From Halopiger aswanensis (GTDB taxonomy: Archaea; Halobacteriota; Halobacteria; Halobacteriales; Natrialbaceae), in the NCBI RefSeq assembly GCF_003610195.1, contig NZ_RAPO01000003.1:558001-622000 (forward strand): a DNA stretch of 64,000 nucleotides, given 5' to 3'. Shown here piece after piece: positions 9,826-18,308 of the stretch. How positions within the stretch are numbered: the first letter of the stretch is position 1; each line of letters starts with the position of its first letter. Both the position numbers and the translations under genes were made by a program. Below the pieces are notes generated by a model, which did not search any database, was not told the DNA's origin, and was given only the letters and a program-made list of their open reading frames with translations.

Positions 9826-10848
9826 ATGGTTCCCGAACCGGAGTCATCCGCCGAGTCCGCTGCCAGCCCGCCGCCGCGGGATCGGTCGAGTGGCGCGTTT
9901 TCGCGACACGTCTCCCGCGTCACCGACCGCCTCGGCGACCTCCTGCCCTACGCCGTGGTCCCGTTCGTCCTCTCGCTGCTCGAGGTCGACAAGATCGAGC
10001 GGACGCTCGATCCGCACCGCACCTCTTTCTCGGTCCAGTTTTCCCTCCCCTCGCCGCTGCTCGAGCTGTGGTCGCTGGTCGATCCGCCCGACCCGGCGAG
10101 CACCGGCTCGAGTACGACGACGGGGTGGGATACGGGCGCGCCGTTCGAGGGCTCGGGCGGCGCCGCGCCGGTCGGCGGCCCGACCACTACCGGCCCCGAG
10201 ATCACGATCGAGACGCCCGTCGAGTCGATCGTACTGCCGGTCGACGCCGTCGGATCCGCGGAGATCGCCTGGCTCGGAATCGCCCTCCTCGCGTACGGGG
10301 CGATCGGCGCCGCGGTCGCGGCCGCCTACCTCGGCGGCATCGATCGCCGACTGCGCGACGAGCCTGCGGTGCTGCTCGCCTGCGTCGTGGACTACGCGCC
10401 GCGGCTGTTCGCGTACTACCTCGTCGTCTTCGCCGCGTTTCTGGCCCTGCTTCCGATCGCGCTGATCGCGCCGGCGTTGGTCATCCTCGCAATTCCGCTG
10501 GTGCTCGTACTCGGCTATCTTTTCTACGCGGCGCCGTTCCTGCTCGTCGTCGCCGACGCGGGCGTCCTCGAGGCGTTCCGCCGTTCCTATGCGTTCGCGA
10601 TGGCAGGCGGGGCGTACTTCCGGTTCGCCGTGGGGCACGTCGTCGCCGCTGCCATCGTTTCGCTCGTGCTCTCGATACTCTTGAACGGCGGCGTCGTCGG
10701 GTTTGCCCTCGCGTTGCTCATCGCGAGCCCGGTCGGACTCGTGCTGACGGCCGCGACGGTCTCGCTCTGTCAGGAACTCGTCGACGCCGACGATAAGCCG
10801 CATCGAGCCCCGAGCGTCGACCGCGACCGTTTCGACTCGAGCACGTAA
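9826..10848 (+). CDS. haloarchaeal multi-span membrane protein, unknown function
   Basis: 340 residues from the ATG at 9826; sequence before this in the same frame is Arg/Ser-rich and looks non-coding. A first hydrophobic segment (LLPYAVVPFVLSLLEV) is followed by a Ser/Thr/Gly-rich extracytoplasmic-looking stretch, then about five spans from residue 145 on. The AFRRSYAFAMAGGAYFRFAVGHV segment resembles membrane proteins with a conserved F/RxS block. Its stop overlaps the next gene by one base (TAATG), so the two are probably translationally coupled. Function unknown. Confidence 0.75.
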   Translation: MVPEPESSAESAASPPPRDRSSGAFSRHVSRVTDRLGDLLPYAVVPFVLSLLEVDKIERTLDPHRTSFSVQFSLPSPLLELWSLVDPPDPASTGSSTTTGWDTGAPFEGSGGAAPVGGPTTTGPEITIETPVESIVLPVDAVGSAEIAWLGIALLAYGAIGAAVAAAYLGGIDRRLRDEPAVLLACVVDYAPRLFAYYLVVFAAFLALLPIALIAPALVILAIPLVLVLGYLFYAAPFLLVVADAGVLEAFRRSYAFAMAGGAYFRFAVGHVVAAAIVSLVLSILLNGGVVGFALALLIASPVGLVLTAATVSLCQELVDADDKPHRAPSVDRDRFDSST

Positions 10849-11054
10849 TGTCCCGGCGAATCACCGCGACCGACGTCGTTTCCCTCCTTCGGCTGGCGGC
10901 GCTGGCCCTGCTGGTGAGCGGCTTCATCGGCTGGGTAGTCGAGGGTAGTGCGTTCGACCTCGAGTCGCCGTACACGGTCGCGTTCGGTGCCGGACTGGGC
11001 TGTGCGCTGGTCGCGATCTATCTGGGCGTCTTCCTCGCGAACCGCGGGGAGTGA
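10848..11054 (+). CDS. small two-span membrane protein
   Basis: 68 residues with two hydrophobic helices (LLRLAALALLVSGFIGWVV and YTVAFGAGLGCALVAIYLGVFLA) joined by a short acidic loop and ending in a basic/acidic tail. It starts on the A of the previous stop (TAATG), indicating a two-gene unit with the 340-residue membrane protein. Function unknown. Confidence 0.75.
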   Translation: MSRRITATDVVSLLRLAALALLVSGFIGWVVEGSAFDLESPYTVAFGAGLGCALVAIYLGVFLANRGE

Positions 11055-11114
11055 TCGCCGCCCCATCATTTCGATTCGAAAACGGTATCCCGCCGTCTCC
11101 GGTACTCCCGCGAC

Positions 11115-12209
11115 ATGGATCCGCGCATCCGCGAACACGCCGAGATCATCGCGAACCACTCGGTCGACCTCGAGGAGGGGGACAACGTCGTCATCGACGC
11201 CCACCCAGTCGCCGAGGATCTGGTCGTCGCGCTGCACGAAGTGATCGGCGACCGGGGAGCGAACCCGGTCACGACCACTCAGCGAACCGGCGCGCGACAG
11301 CGCCGCGCCTACCTGCGCGCCGCCGATGGCGAGTTCGAGACGCCCGAGCACGAACTCGCGCTCATCGAGAACACGGACGTCTACATCGCCATCCGCGCCA
11401 GCGACAACGTCACCCAGACCAGCGACGTCGACCCCGAGACGCAGGCGGCCTACCAGCAGGCCCACCAGCCCATCCTCGAGGAGCGCCTCGGGATTCGCTG
11501 GTGTCTCACGCAGTTCCCCGCGCCGGCGAACGCCCAGCTCGCGGAAATGTCCACCGAGGGCTACGAGAACTTCGTCTGGGACGCCGTCAACAAGGACTGG
11601 GACGAACAGCGCGAGCACCAGGAAAACATGGTCGAGATCCTCGACCCCGCCGACGAGGTCCGCATCGTCAGCGGCGACACGACCGACGTGACGATGTCCG
11701 TCGACGGCAACCCGACGATCAACGACCACGGCGAGCACAACCTCCCCGGCGGCGAGGTGTTCACCGCGCCCGTCCCCGACAGCGTCGAGGGTGAAGTGCT
11801 GTTCGACATGCCGCTGTACCATCAGGGCCGCGAAATCACGGACGTCTACCTCGAGTTCGAGGGCGGCGAAGTGGTCGATCACTCGGCGGCGAAAAACGAA
11901 GGTGTCCTCACCGAGGTCCTCAATACGGACGACGGCGCGCGCCGGTTGGGCGAACTCGGCATCGGGATGAACCGCGAGATCGACCAGTTCACCTACAACA
12001 TGCTGTTCGACGAGAAGATGGGCGATACGGTCCACATGGCGGTCGGCCGCGCCTACGACGACACGGTCGGCGAGGACAACGAGCAGAACGACTCGGCGGT
12101 CCACGTGGACATGATCGTCGACATGAGCGAGGATTCGTTCATCGAGGTCGACGGCGAGGTCGTCCAGCGCGACGGTACGTTCCGGTTCGAGGACGGGTTC
12201 GAAGAATAG
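11115..12209 (+). CDS. M29-family (AmpS/AmpT-like) metallo-aminopeptidase
   Basis: 364 residues, normal for family M29. Family features are the N-terminal MDPRIREHAEIIANHSVDLEEGD block and C-terminal metal-site residues: Glu in GELGIGMN, the His/Asp region DTVHMAVGRAYDD, and SAVHVDMIVDM. These cytosolic dimers remove N-terminal residues from peptides using two metal ions. Just downstream a second, decayed copy of the last 18 codons is visible (12307-12360), so a tandem paralogue was probably once present. Confidence 0.92.
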   Translation: MDPRIREHAEIIANHSVDLEEGDNVVIDAHPVAEDLVVALHEVIGDRGANPVTTTQRTGARQRRAYLRAADGEFETPEHELALIENTDVYIAIRASDNVTQTSDVDPETQAAYQQAHQPILEERLGIRWCLTQFPAPANAQLAEMSTEGYENFVWDAVNKDWDEQREHQENMVEILDPADEVRIVSGDTTDVTMSVDGNPTINDHGEHNLPGGEVFTAPVPDSVEGEVLFDMPLYHQGREITDVYLEFEGGEVVDHSAAKNEGVLTEVLNTDDGARRLGELGIGMNREIDQFTYNMLFDEKMGDTVHMAVGRAYDDTVGEDNEQNDSAVHVDMIVDMSEDSFIEVDGEVVQRDGTFRFEDGFEE

Positions 12210-12237
12210 TACCGCGACGAACAGAGTGAGTTGTGGC

Positions 12238-12255
12238 TTTTTCATCGAACTTTTT
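12238..12255 (+). terminator. candidate T-tract terminator after the aminopeptidase
   Basis: Two T5 runs (12238-12242 and 12251-12255) lie 29-46 bp after the stop at 12209 in otherwise GC-rich DNA, as expected for archaeal oligo-T termination. Confidence 0.4.
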
Positions 12256-12306
12256 CCGCTCGGGTGGCTCACTGCGTTCGCCACCACTCGCGCAAAAACT
12301 TCGGTG

Positions 12307-12360
12307 CAGGTCGTGCAGCGAAACGGCACGTTCCGATTCGAGGACGGCTTCGACGACTAA
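12307..12360 (+). pseudogene. remnant of a second M29 aminopeptidase gene (3' end only)
   Basis: The 54 bp ending in TAA at 12360 align with the last 54 bp of the intact gene (12156-12209) with about 44 matches. They would encode QVVQRNGTFRFEDGFDD against EVVQRDGTFRFEDGFEE. Most differences are at third codon positions, so the copy evolved as protein before its 5' part was lost. The 94 bp between the copies holds T-tracts and a GGTGGC/GCCACC inverted repeat. It is a deletion scar of a tandem duplication, not an expressed gene. Confidence 0.75.
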
Positions 12361-12512
12361 CCGTCCGACTGATTTTTCGAGTTTCGATGGCTGCATCTCG
12401 GATAGCCCTACAAACGAACGTCGTCTACTACCGGTAACTGAGGCTGTGGATCGGTAGTTGTCAGGTGCATAATCGGTAAATACCATGCGTAACATATTGG
12501 AATGTAGACAGT

Positions 12513-13715
12513 ATGTCCGAGTTGCTTCTCGGTATCGGCGTCCTCGCCGCGGTCTTCGTCGGGTACAACGTCGGTGGCTCGACGACCGGTCCGGCGTTCG
12601 GCCCCGCGATCGGTGCCGGCGTCATCGGCAAGGGCGTCGCCGCCGCGCTCATGTCCGGCTGTTTCCTCCTCGGCGCGCTGACCGTCGGCCCGGAGGTCGT
12701 CCTGACCCTTTCGCGGGACCTCCTCCGCGATCCCTCCGTGTTCACCCTCCGCTCGAGCGTGGCCGTCCTGCTCGTGATCGGGGGCGCGCTGTTCCTCGGC
12801 AACTACGCGGGCGTCCCGGCGTCGACGTCGATGACCGCCGTCGGCGCCATCGCGGCGCTGGGTTCCGCGACTGGGACCCTCGCGTGGAGCGCGCTGGGCG
12901 AGATCGTCGTCGCGTGGCTGGTCGCGCCGGTCGTCGGCTTCTGGGTCGCCGGCGTCGTCGGTCGGTACTGGTATCCGCGACTCGCGGCTTGGCTCGCGCT
13001 CGAGGAGCGGGGAGCCGATCGCGCTCGAGCGCGACCGATGGTGACCGTGGTCTCGTCGGGACTCGTGCCGTGGCTCCGAATCCGTTCGACCGACGGGCGA
13101 CGGCAACGGATCGGAGCGGCGGCCGTCGTCGGCGTCGGCTGTCTGATGGCCTACGCCTCGGGGACGAGCAACGTCGCCAACGCCGTCGCGCCTCTCTACG
13201 CGATCGACGCGCTCGAGTTGGATGCGCTGATCCTGCTCGGGTCGGGTGCCGTCGCGCTCGGCGCGTTCACGATCGCCCGGCGCACGCTTGAGACGCTGGG
13301 CGACGACCTCACAAGGCTGCCGCTGCCGGCGGCGATCATCGTCGCCGTCATCAGTTCGGTGCTCGTCGTCGCGCTCTCGGCGGTCGGTATCCCGGCGAGT
13401 TTCGTCGTCATCGCGACGACCTGCATCATCGGACTGGGCTGGGGGCGGGCGACGCGAACGACGACGCTGGCCGACGCCGCTCGCGGCGAGGACACGCCGG
13501 TTTCAGTCGGCGCGCTGGCTGCGGACGATGAGAACGGCGACTCCGAACCCGCACCGCCGATCGGCGAGGAGACGGCAAGCGACGTTCCGGCGACGGCCGA
13601 GCTATTCGATCCCGCGACAACCGCCCGCGTGCTCGTCGTGCAGAACCTCGTGCCCGCGGTTGCCACGGTCGGCGCCTTCGTCCTGTTTCGGTTCGCTCCG
13701 GTCGTCGGGGCCTAA
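12513..13715 (+). CDS. PiT-family inorganic phosphate transporter
   Basis: 400 residues, roughly ten membrane spans in two inverted halves. The first PHO4 signature reads FVGYNVGGSTTGPAFGPAIG, the second ASGTSNVANAVAPLYAID. A hydrophilic loop (about residues 165-200) separates the halves and a second polar stretch lies near residue 330-365. PiT proteins import phosphate with a cation, probably Na+ in haloarchaea. The first signature lacks the usual ND pair, so substrate specificity (phosphate versus sulfate) carries some doubt. No phoU-like gene is adjacent; a Usp gene follows. Confidence 0.85.
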   Translation: MSELLLGIGVLAAVFVGYNVGGSTTGPAFGPAIGAGVIGKGVAAALMSGCFLLGALTVGPEVVLTLSRDLLRDPSVFTLRSSVAVLLVIGGALFLGNYAGVPASTSMTAVGAIAALGSATGTLAWSALGEIVVAWLVAPVVGFWVAGVVGRYWYPRLAAWLALEERGADRARARPMVTVVSSGLVPWLRIRSTDGRRQRIGAAAVVGVGCLMAYASGTSNVANAVAPLYAIDALELDALILLGSGAVALGAFTIARRTLETLGDDLTRLPLPAAIIVAVISSVLVVALSAVGIPASFVVIATTCIIGLGWGRATRTTTLADAARGEDTPVSVGALAADDENGDSEPAPPIGEETASDVPATAELFDPATTARVLVVQNLVPAVATVGAFVLFRFAPVVGA

Positions 13716-13731
13716 TCCCGACCCGCATCGG

Positions 13732-13740
13732 TCTTTATTG
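13732..13740 (+). promoter_or_regulatory. TATA box for usp gene
   Basis: TCTTTATTG about 28 bp upstream of the ATG at 13764, the usual leaderless distance; it suggests the usp gene has its own promoter despite being close to the phosphate transporter gene. Confidence 0.45.
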
Positions 13741-13763
13741 GCGTCGGCTCCGTACCGCCGATA

Positions 13764-14180
13764 ATGACCGTTCTCGTCGCCTACGACGGCTCCGACCCCG
13801 CACAGCAGGCGGTGACCTACGCGTTCGACGAATACGCCGACGACGAAATCGTCTTGTTGCGGGTCGTCGAGGTCGCAGACAGCTTCACCGAAGCAACCAT
13901 CCAGGCCATCGAGGAGACGCTCGCCGATCGGCGCAAAGCCGCGTCCGAGACCCTCCGCGAGGACCTCACGGAGTTAGTGACGACGACGGACGTCGAGTAC
14001 CGGGTCGAAACCGCGGCCGGCGATCCCGCTCGAGAAGTCGTCCGGTTCGCCGAGGAGCACGATGTCGATCACATTATCGTCGGCAGCCACGGGCGAGAGG
14101 GGGTCTCGCGCGTGTTGCTCGGCAGCGTGGCCGAACGAATCGTCCGCCGTGCACCGGTGTCGGTTACCGTGGTTCGCTAA
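13764..14180 (+). CDS. universal stress protein (UspA family), single domain
   Basis: 138 residues, one Usp domain. It begins MTVLVAYDGSDPAQQAV and ends with the ATP-binding type signature GSHGREGVSRVLLGSVAERI followed by VRRAPVSVTVVR. Cytosolic, likely dimeric. Usp proteins modulate stress physiology or accompany transporters; adjacency to the phosphate transporter is suggestive only. Confidence 0.92.
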   Translation: MTVLVAYDGSDPAQQAVTYAFDEYADDEIVLLRVVEVADSFTEATIQAIEETLADRRKAASETLREDLTELVTTTDVEYRVETAAGDPAREVVRFAEEHDVDHIIVGSHGREGVSRVLLGSVAERIVRRAPVSVTVVR

Positions 14181-14225
14181 TCGGCGGGCGACGGCGCAAT
14201 CCGCCGTCCGAATTCGGGGTACCCG

Positions 14226-14999
14226 CTACTGCGTGTTCGTCAGCCCGCCGTCGACCACCAGCGACTCGCCGGTGACGTAATCCGAGAGGTCGCTCGCCAG
14301 GTACAGCGCCGCGTCGGCGACGTCCTCCGGTTGACCCGCTCGCCGCGAGGGGATCATCTCGAGGAACTGGTCCTCCGCGTCCGTGCCGATGATCGGGAAG
14401 TCCTCGGTCGTCATCTTCGTCTCGATGAGTCCCGGATGGATCGCGTTCACCCGGATTCCGTCAGGTCCCAGCTTCGCCGCCATCGCGTAGGTCAAGAGTC
14501 GGACGGCCCCTTTCGTCCCGCAGTAGGTGACGAAATCGCCCGATCCCTCGAGGCCGGCGACCGACGAGAGGTTGATGATGCGGCCGCCGCCCGCGTCGAC
14601 CATCCGTTTCGCCGCGGCCTGCGCGCCGAAGTAGACACCCTTGACGTTGATATCCATCATCCGCTGGAAGTCGTCCTCCGCGACCTCGAGGAACTCCTCG
14701 CCGTGGAAGATGCCGGCGTTGTTGACCATCACGTCGACGCCGCCGAACTCCTCGGCCGCCTCGACTGCTCCCTCGAGGTCGTCGACGTTCGTGACGTCGC
14801 ACTCGACGTAGGTCGCACTGACCTCCTCTTCCTCCTCAACGAGGTCGTGAGTCGGCGTCCCGCCCTCGCGGGGTTCCTCCTGTACGTCTGCGATCACGAT
14901 GTCGGCCCCTTCTGCTGCGAACCGTCGGGCGATCTCCCGGCCGTTACCGCTCGAACCTCCTGTGACGACGGCGACGTCGTCTGTGAGCATTGGTGACAT
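14226..14999 (-). CDS. short-chain dehydrogenase/reductase (classical SDR)
   Basis: 257 residues from the ATG at 14999, chosen because a TATA box lies 28 bp upstream (15024-15032). The cofactor motif is TGGSSGNGREIA, an unusual Asn where the classical TGxxxGIG has Ile/Leu. NNAG follows, then the catalytic Ser (NLSSVAGLEG), Tyr and Lys (TYCGTKGAV), and NAIHPGLIETKMT. It should oxidise or reduce a hydroxyl/keto substrate with NAD(P); substrate unknown. A 15-residue EEEEE-containing insert near residue 50 is typical of haloarchaeal adaptation. Confidence 0.9.
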   Translation of the reverse strand: MSPMLTDDVAVVTGGSSGNGREIARRFAAEGADIVIADVQEEPREGGTPTHDLVEEEEEVSATYVECDVTNVDDLEGAVEAAEEFGGVDVMVNNAGIFHGEEFLEVAEDDFQRMMDINVKGVYFGAQAAAKRMVDAGGGRIINLSSVAGLEGSGDFVTYCGTKGAVRLLTYAMAAKLGPDGIRVNAIHPGLIETKMTTEDFPIIGTDAEDQFLEMIPSRRAGQPEDVADAALYLASDLSDYVTGESLVVDGGLTNTQ

Positions 15000-15023
15000 T
15001 GCACATGCCAGTACCACGTTTTT

Positions 15024-15032
15024 CTTTTAAAT
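15024..15032 (-). promoter_or_regulatory. TATA box for SDR gene
   Basis: Minus-strand ATTTAAAAG, 28 bp before the ATG at 14999; decides between the alternative starts at 15017, 14999 and 14990. Confidence 0.5.
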
Positions 15033-15129
15033 GTTGTTGACGATTCATCGAGGAAAGCGCCGAAACGCGACGTTGACCGCGAACGGAAGCGTTTCGCCGG
15101 ACGTCGCCGCTCGAGCGTTCGACCGGCGA

Positions 15130-15681
15130 TCAGTCCGACTCAGGAGAAATGAGTTGTACGTCACCGAGTTGCCCCACCGGCTGGTACTCGCAGCGGTAGG
15201 TGTCCATCTCCGGCGTCGCCTCGAACGCGAGCGTTTCGCGCTCCCCGAGCGTCTCGTTGCCCGGCGTCGAGTAGTCCTCGACGACCTCGCGATTTTCGTC
15301 CCAGAACGCGATGTTGTGGTGGATCCCGTCCTGATTCGTCCAGGTAAGTTCGTACTCCCGCCCCTCGACGAGCACCAGCGTCGGGTTCTCGACCAGTTCG
15401 ATCGGGGCCGGCTCGAGGCCAAGCCAGCCGCCGACGTAGCCGTCGAATCGGAGTTCGGTGACGTCCCGCCACGCCTCGGGGTCGGTGTTCGCGACGGTCG
15501 TCTCCGCGGCGTCGACGACGGGCTCCTCCGGGCCGTCGCCCTCGCTGTCGCCGCCACCGCCGCTACCCTCGTCGCTGCCGCTCAGACAACCGGCCAGCGA
15601 CGCTACGGCCGTCGCCCCGAGTCCCGTCAGGACCGCTCGCCGTCCGGTTTCGCCGCCGGTTCCGGTGCGGTTCGATCCCAT
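15130..15681 (-). CDS. exported cupredoxin-like lipoprotein with altered ligand loop
   Basis: 183 residues from the ATG at 15681. The twin-arginine start GRRAVLTGLGATAVASLAGC gives a Tat/lipobox anchor, followed by a Gly/Ser/Asp linker typical of haloarchaeal blue-copper proteins. The C-terminal domain has HHNIAFWD (first His ligand region) and TYRCEYQPVGQLGDVQL. In type 1 copper sites one expects Cys-x(2-4)-His-x(2-4)-Met; here the second His and Met positions appear to be Gln and Leu. The fold is probably cupredoxin, but copper binding is doubtful or atypical. Confidence 0.75.
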   Translation of the reverse strand: MGSNRTGTGGETGRRAVLTGLGATAVASLAGCLSGSDEGSGGGGDSEGDGPEEPVVDAAETTVANTDPEAWRDVTELRFDGYVGGWLGLEPAPIELVENPTLVLVEGREYELTWTNQDGIHHNIAFWDENREVVEDYSTPGNETLGERETLAFEATPEMDTYRCEYQPVGQLGDVQLISPESD

Positions 15682-15818
15682 CGTCGAACGTACTTCGCGT
15701 ACGTCCATAAGCGTGGGTTCACGGTGAGTGAACCGTCTTTGCGAGCGGACGGTTCCGGCTCGAGATCGATACTCCAGCGACCGAAGCGGCTTAGTGTAAT
15801 CACCGACGAATATACACC

Positions 15819-16487
15819 GTGAATTTCCCGAACTGGCAGACCTACCTCGTTACGCAGGCCTCGCTTTCCGAGGGGCGCTCGACCCTCGAGATCGTCGAGG
15901 CGGCGATCGACGGCGGGATCGACGCCGTCCAGTTGCGCGAGAAGGATACCGACGCGCGCCGGCGGTACGATCTCGGCCTCGAGGTGCGCGACCTGACCGC
16001 CGAGGCGGGCGTCGACCTGATCGTCAACGACCGCGTCGACCTCGCGCGGGCGATCGACGCCGACGGCGTCCACGTCGGCCAGTCCGATCTCCCGGTCTCG
16101 GTCGCGCGCGACCTGCTCGGCCCGGACCCGATCGTCGGCTGTTCGGCCTCGACGGTCGCGGAGGCCTGCGAGGCCGAAGCCGCGGGCGCGGACTACCTCG
16201 GCGTCGGCACGGTCTACGGCACCACCTCGAAGGACGTCGACCCCGAGCAGGACGGCGTCGGTCCCGAACGCGTCGCCGAAATCGCCGAGGCAGTTTCGAT
16301 CCCGATCGTCGGCATCGGCGGCATCACGGCCGACAACGCCGGCCCGGTCGTCGAGGCCGGCGCGACCGGCGTCGCGGTCATCTCCGAAATCGCCGCGGCC
16401 GACGATCCGCGGGCCGCGACCGAGGCCCTTGCACAGGCCGTCGAAACGGCGACGCCGCTCGAGAACGGAGGGATCACCAATGAGTGA
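15819..16487 (+). CDS. thiE: thiamine-phosphate synthase
   Basis: 222 residues with a GTG start. ThiE features include VQLREKD near residue 32, DLIVNDRVDLA, DGVHVGQSDL, VGCSASTVAEA, the loop GVGTVYGTTSKDVD and the phosphate-binding VGIGGITADNA. It joins hydroxymethylpyrimidine diphosphate and thiazole phosphate to thiamine phosphate. Its last 8 bases overlap the start of thiM, so the two are coupled. Confidence 0.95.
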   Translation: MNFPNWQTYLVTQASLSEGRSTLEIVEAAIDGGIDAVQLREKDTDARRRYDLGLEVRDLTAEAGVDLIVNDRVDLARAIDADGVHVGQSDLPVSVARDLLGPDPIVGCSASTVAEACEAEAAGADYLGVGTVYGTTSKDVDPEQDGVGPERVAEIAEAVSIPIVGIGGITADNAGPVVEAGATGVAVISEIAAADDPRAATEALAQAVETATPLENGGITNE

Positions 16488-17313
16488 GGACATCGACCTG
16501 GAGTCACAGGACCTCACGAACTCACTGGACGCCATCGCCGAGTCCGAACCGCTCGTCCACTCGGTGACCAACGAGGTGACGATGAACGACGTCGCGAACC
16601 TGATCCTCCACTGGGACGCGCTGCCGGTGATGGCCGACTCGGAGGGCGACGCCGGCGAGATGGCCGAACTGGCCGACGCGATCCTCTTCAACACCGGCCA
16701 GGTACCGGAGCGACGCGTCGACGCCATGCACGACGCCGCCGAGACGGCCAACGACCTCGGCACGCCGATCGTTCTCGATCCCGTCGGCGTCGGCGCGACG
16801 GCCACCCGCCGAAGCGTCGCCGAAGCCCTGCTCGAGTCGACCGACTTTGCGGTCATCAAGGGTAACTACGGCGAGATCAGCGCGCTAGCGGGCGTCGAGG
16901 CCGAAGTGAAGGGCGTCGAGTCGGTCGGCGACTACGAGGAGATCGAGGACACAGCGCAGTCGCTGGCCGAGTCGACCGGCGCGACGGTCGTCGCCAGCGG
17001 CGTCGAGGACGTCGTCGCAACCGAGGACGCCGTCTATCGGCTCGCCGTGGGCCACGAGATGCTCTCGACGGTCGTCGGCACCGGCTGCATGGTCGGCGCG
17101 ACGATCGCGGCCTTCCGCGGCGCGCTCGAGGACGATTTCGCCGCGGCCCTGCACGGGGCGCTCGCGTTCGGCCTCGCCGGCGAGCGCGCGGCCGACGCGA
17201 GCTACGAGGGACCGGCGAGCTATCGGACGGCGTTCCACGACACGGTGGCCGGGCTGTCGGGCGCGGATCTGGAAGCCGTCGACCTCGAGGCGCGGATCGA
17301 ACGCGTCGACTGA
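16480..17313 (+). CDS. thiM: hydroxyethylthiazole kinase
   Basis: 277 residues starting at the ATG overlapping the thiE stop (ATGAGTGA). Signature segments are PLVHSVTNEVTMNDVANLIL, the substrate loop, VLDPVGVGATATRR, VIKGNYGEISALAG and the nucleotide/catalytic loop GTGCMVGATIAAF with its Cys. It phosphorylates hydroxyethylthiazole for ThiE, so the operon salvages the thiazole half of thiamine. No TPP riboswitch fold was recognised upstream. Confidence 0.95.
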   Translation: MSEDIDLESQDLTNSLDAIAESEPLVHSVTNEVTMNDVANLILHWDALPVMADSEGDAGEMAELADAILFNTGQVPERRVDAMHDAAETANDLGTPIVLDPVGVGATATRRSVAEALLESTDFAVIKGNYGEISALAGVEAEVKGVESVGDYEEIEDTAQSLAESTGATVVASGVEDVVATEDAVYRLAVGHEMLSTVVGTGCMVGATIAAFRGALEDDFAAALHGALAFGLAGERAADASYEGPASYRTAFHDTVAGLSGADLEAVDLEARIERVD

Positions 17314-17373
17314 CGGCTCCCGCACCGTGACAGCGATCCGGGTGTTCCCGCGAGCGAGGGATTATTGAAACCG

Positions 17374-17381
17374 TTTTAGTA
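17374..17381 (+). promoter_or_regulatory. TATA-like element before the 90-residue gene
   Basis: TTTTAGTA, 26 bp before the ATG at 17403. Confidence 0.35.
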
Positions 17382-17402
17382 CCGACTGCCGAACGTCAGT
17401 AT

Positions 17403-17675
17403 ATGACGCGAGAAAACCTCGCAGACGCAGCCGAATCGCTTCAGACCGCAGCGGACGCGACCAGCAACGACGACGCGCGCGAGCGCCTCGAGAACCAATC
17501 GAGCGAGTTCGAGACCCTGGCGACGGCCGACCGCGGCCCGGACCACGGCAAACTCGCGCGCCACGAGCACATCCTCACGGACATCGCCGACGAAGAGGGC
17601 GGCGAGGTCGCCGCTCACGTCGAGGAGGCCCTCGAGTCGATCCGCGCGTTCCGCTCGACGGTCGAAGGGGTGTAG
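17403..17675 (+). CDS. small acidic haloarchaeal helical protein, unknown function
   Basis: 90 residues, strongly acidic, almost entirely predicted helical (MTRENLADAAESLQTAADAT, LARHEHILTDIADEEGGEVA). No signal peptide or membrane span. The pattern of short helices with conserved His residues in GKLARHEHIL suggests a small helical bundle. It resembles short conserved haloarchaeal proteins of unknown function; no role assigned. Confidence 0.7.
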   Translation: MTRENLADAAESLQTAADATSNDDARERLENQSSEFETLATADRGPDHGKLARHEHILTDIADEEGGEVAAHVEEALESIRAFRSTVEGV

Positions 17676-17743
17676 GCCCGAGTCGCCCGCCGACGCGCCC
17701 GGAAGCAGGGGTTACTTCCGCCGGTGCCCCGTGGCGGGCCGTA

Positions 17744-18265
17744 GTGAGCGACGTGATTACCGAGTACGCCGACTACGACGCGTTCGCCCGCGAGTGGCAC
17801 GCGCGGGACCTCGAGTCGCATTCGGTGACGCTGTCCGAGGCCCGAGCCCGGGGCCTGCTCAACGAACAGGACACGCGTCAGATCTGGCAGCTGCTGGACT
17901 TACTCGAGGACGACGAACTGTTCCTCCACCTTCCGCAGTGGCTGGCCGACGAGAAGGTCGACGGTGCGGACGGAGACGGGGACGCGCCGACGACGTTCGT
18001 CGGCCGTCTGTCCCGCGAAACCGACAAGGCGATTCTCGTCGAGGATTCGGCGGCGACGCACGCGCTGATGCGCCTCGCGCACGGAATCCGCTCGCTCGAG
18101 CGGGGCCTCGAGAACACCGGGGCCGACGCGGACCGCCGCGAGGAGTTAGAACAGCGGCTGCAAGCGAAGTACCGACAGTTCGAGACTCGCGAGGGGGCCG
18201 TCGGACTCGCGGACGAGTGGGTACCCAAGAGTCAGATCAGGAGCACCATTCGACGGCGGGAGTGA
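17744..18265 (+). CDS. conserved-looking haloarchaeal protein, unknown function
   Basis: 173 residues with a GTG start (MSDVITEYADYDAFAREWHA). Acidic, helical, with a hydrophilic insert around residues 75-85. The end carries VPKSQIRSTIRRRE. No recognised motif; a C-terminal helical hairpin (HALMRLAHGIRSLERGLENT) could be a dimerisation element. It converges on the ferritin-like gene. Confidence 0.65.
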   Translation: MSDVITEYADYDAFAREWHARDLESHSVTLSEARARGLLNEQDTRQIWQLLDLLEDDELFLHLPQWLADEKVDGADGDGDAPTTFVGRLSRETDKAILVEDSAATHALMRLAHGIRSLERGLENTGADADRREELEQRLQAKYRQFETREGAVGLADEWVPKSQIRSTIRRRE

Positions 18266-18308
18266 CCGGAACGGCGGCGTTTCGGCCTCCGGCTCGAGAT
18301 CGCGGGGA

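Noticed and set aside
10770-12329. Long minus-strand frame of 519 codons opposite the aminopeptidase
   Set aside because: Antisense shadow, common in GC-rich DNA; the sense strand encodes a full M29 protein.
15682-15818. TPP riboswitch upstream of thiE
   Set aside because: The short, GC-poor gap shows no conserved thi-box elements that I can recognise.
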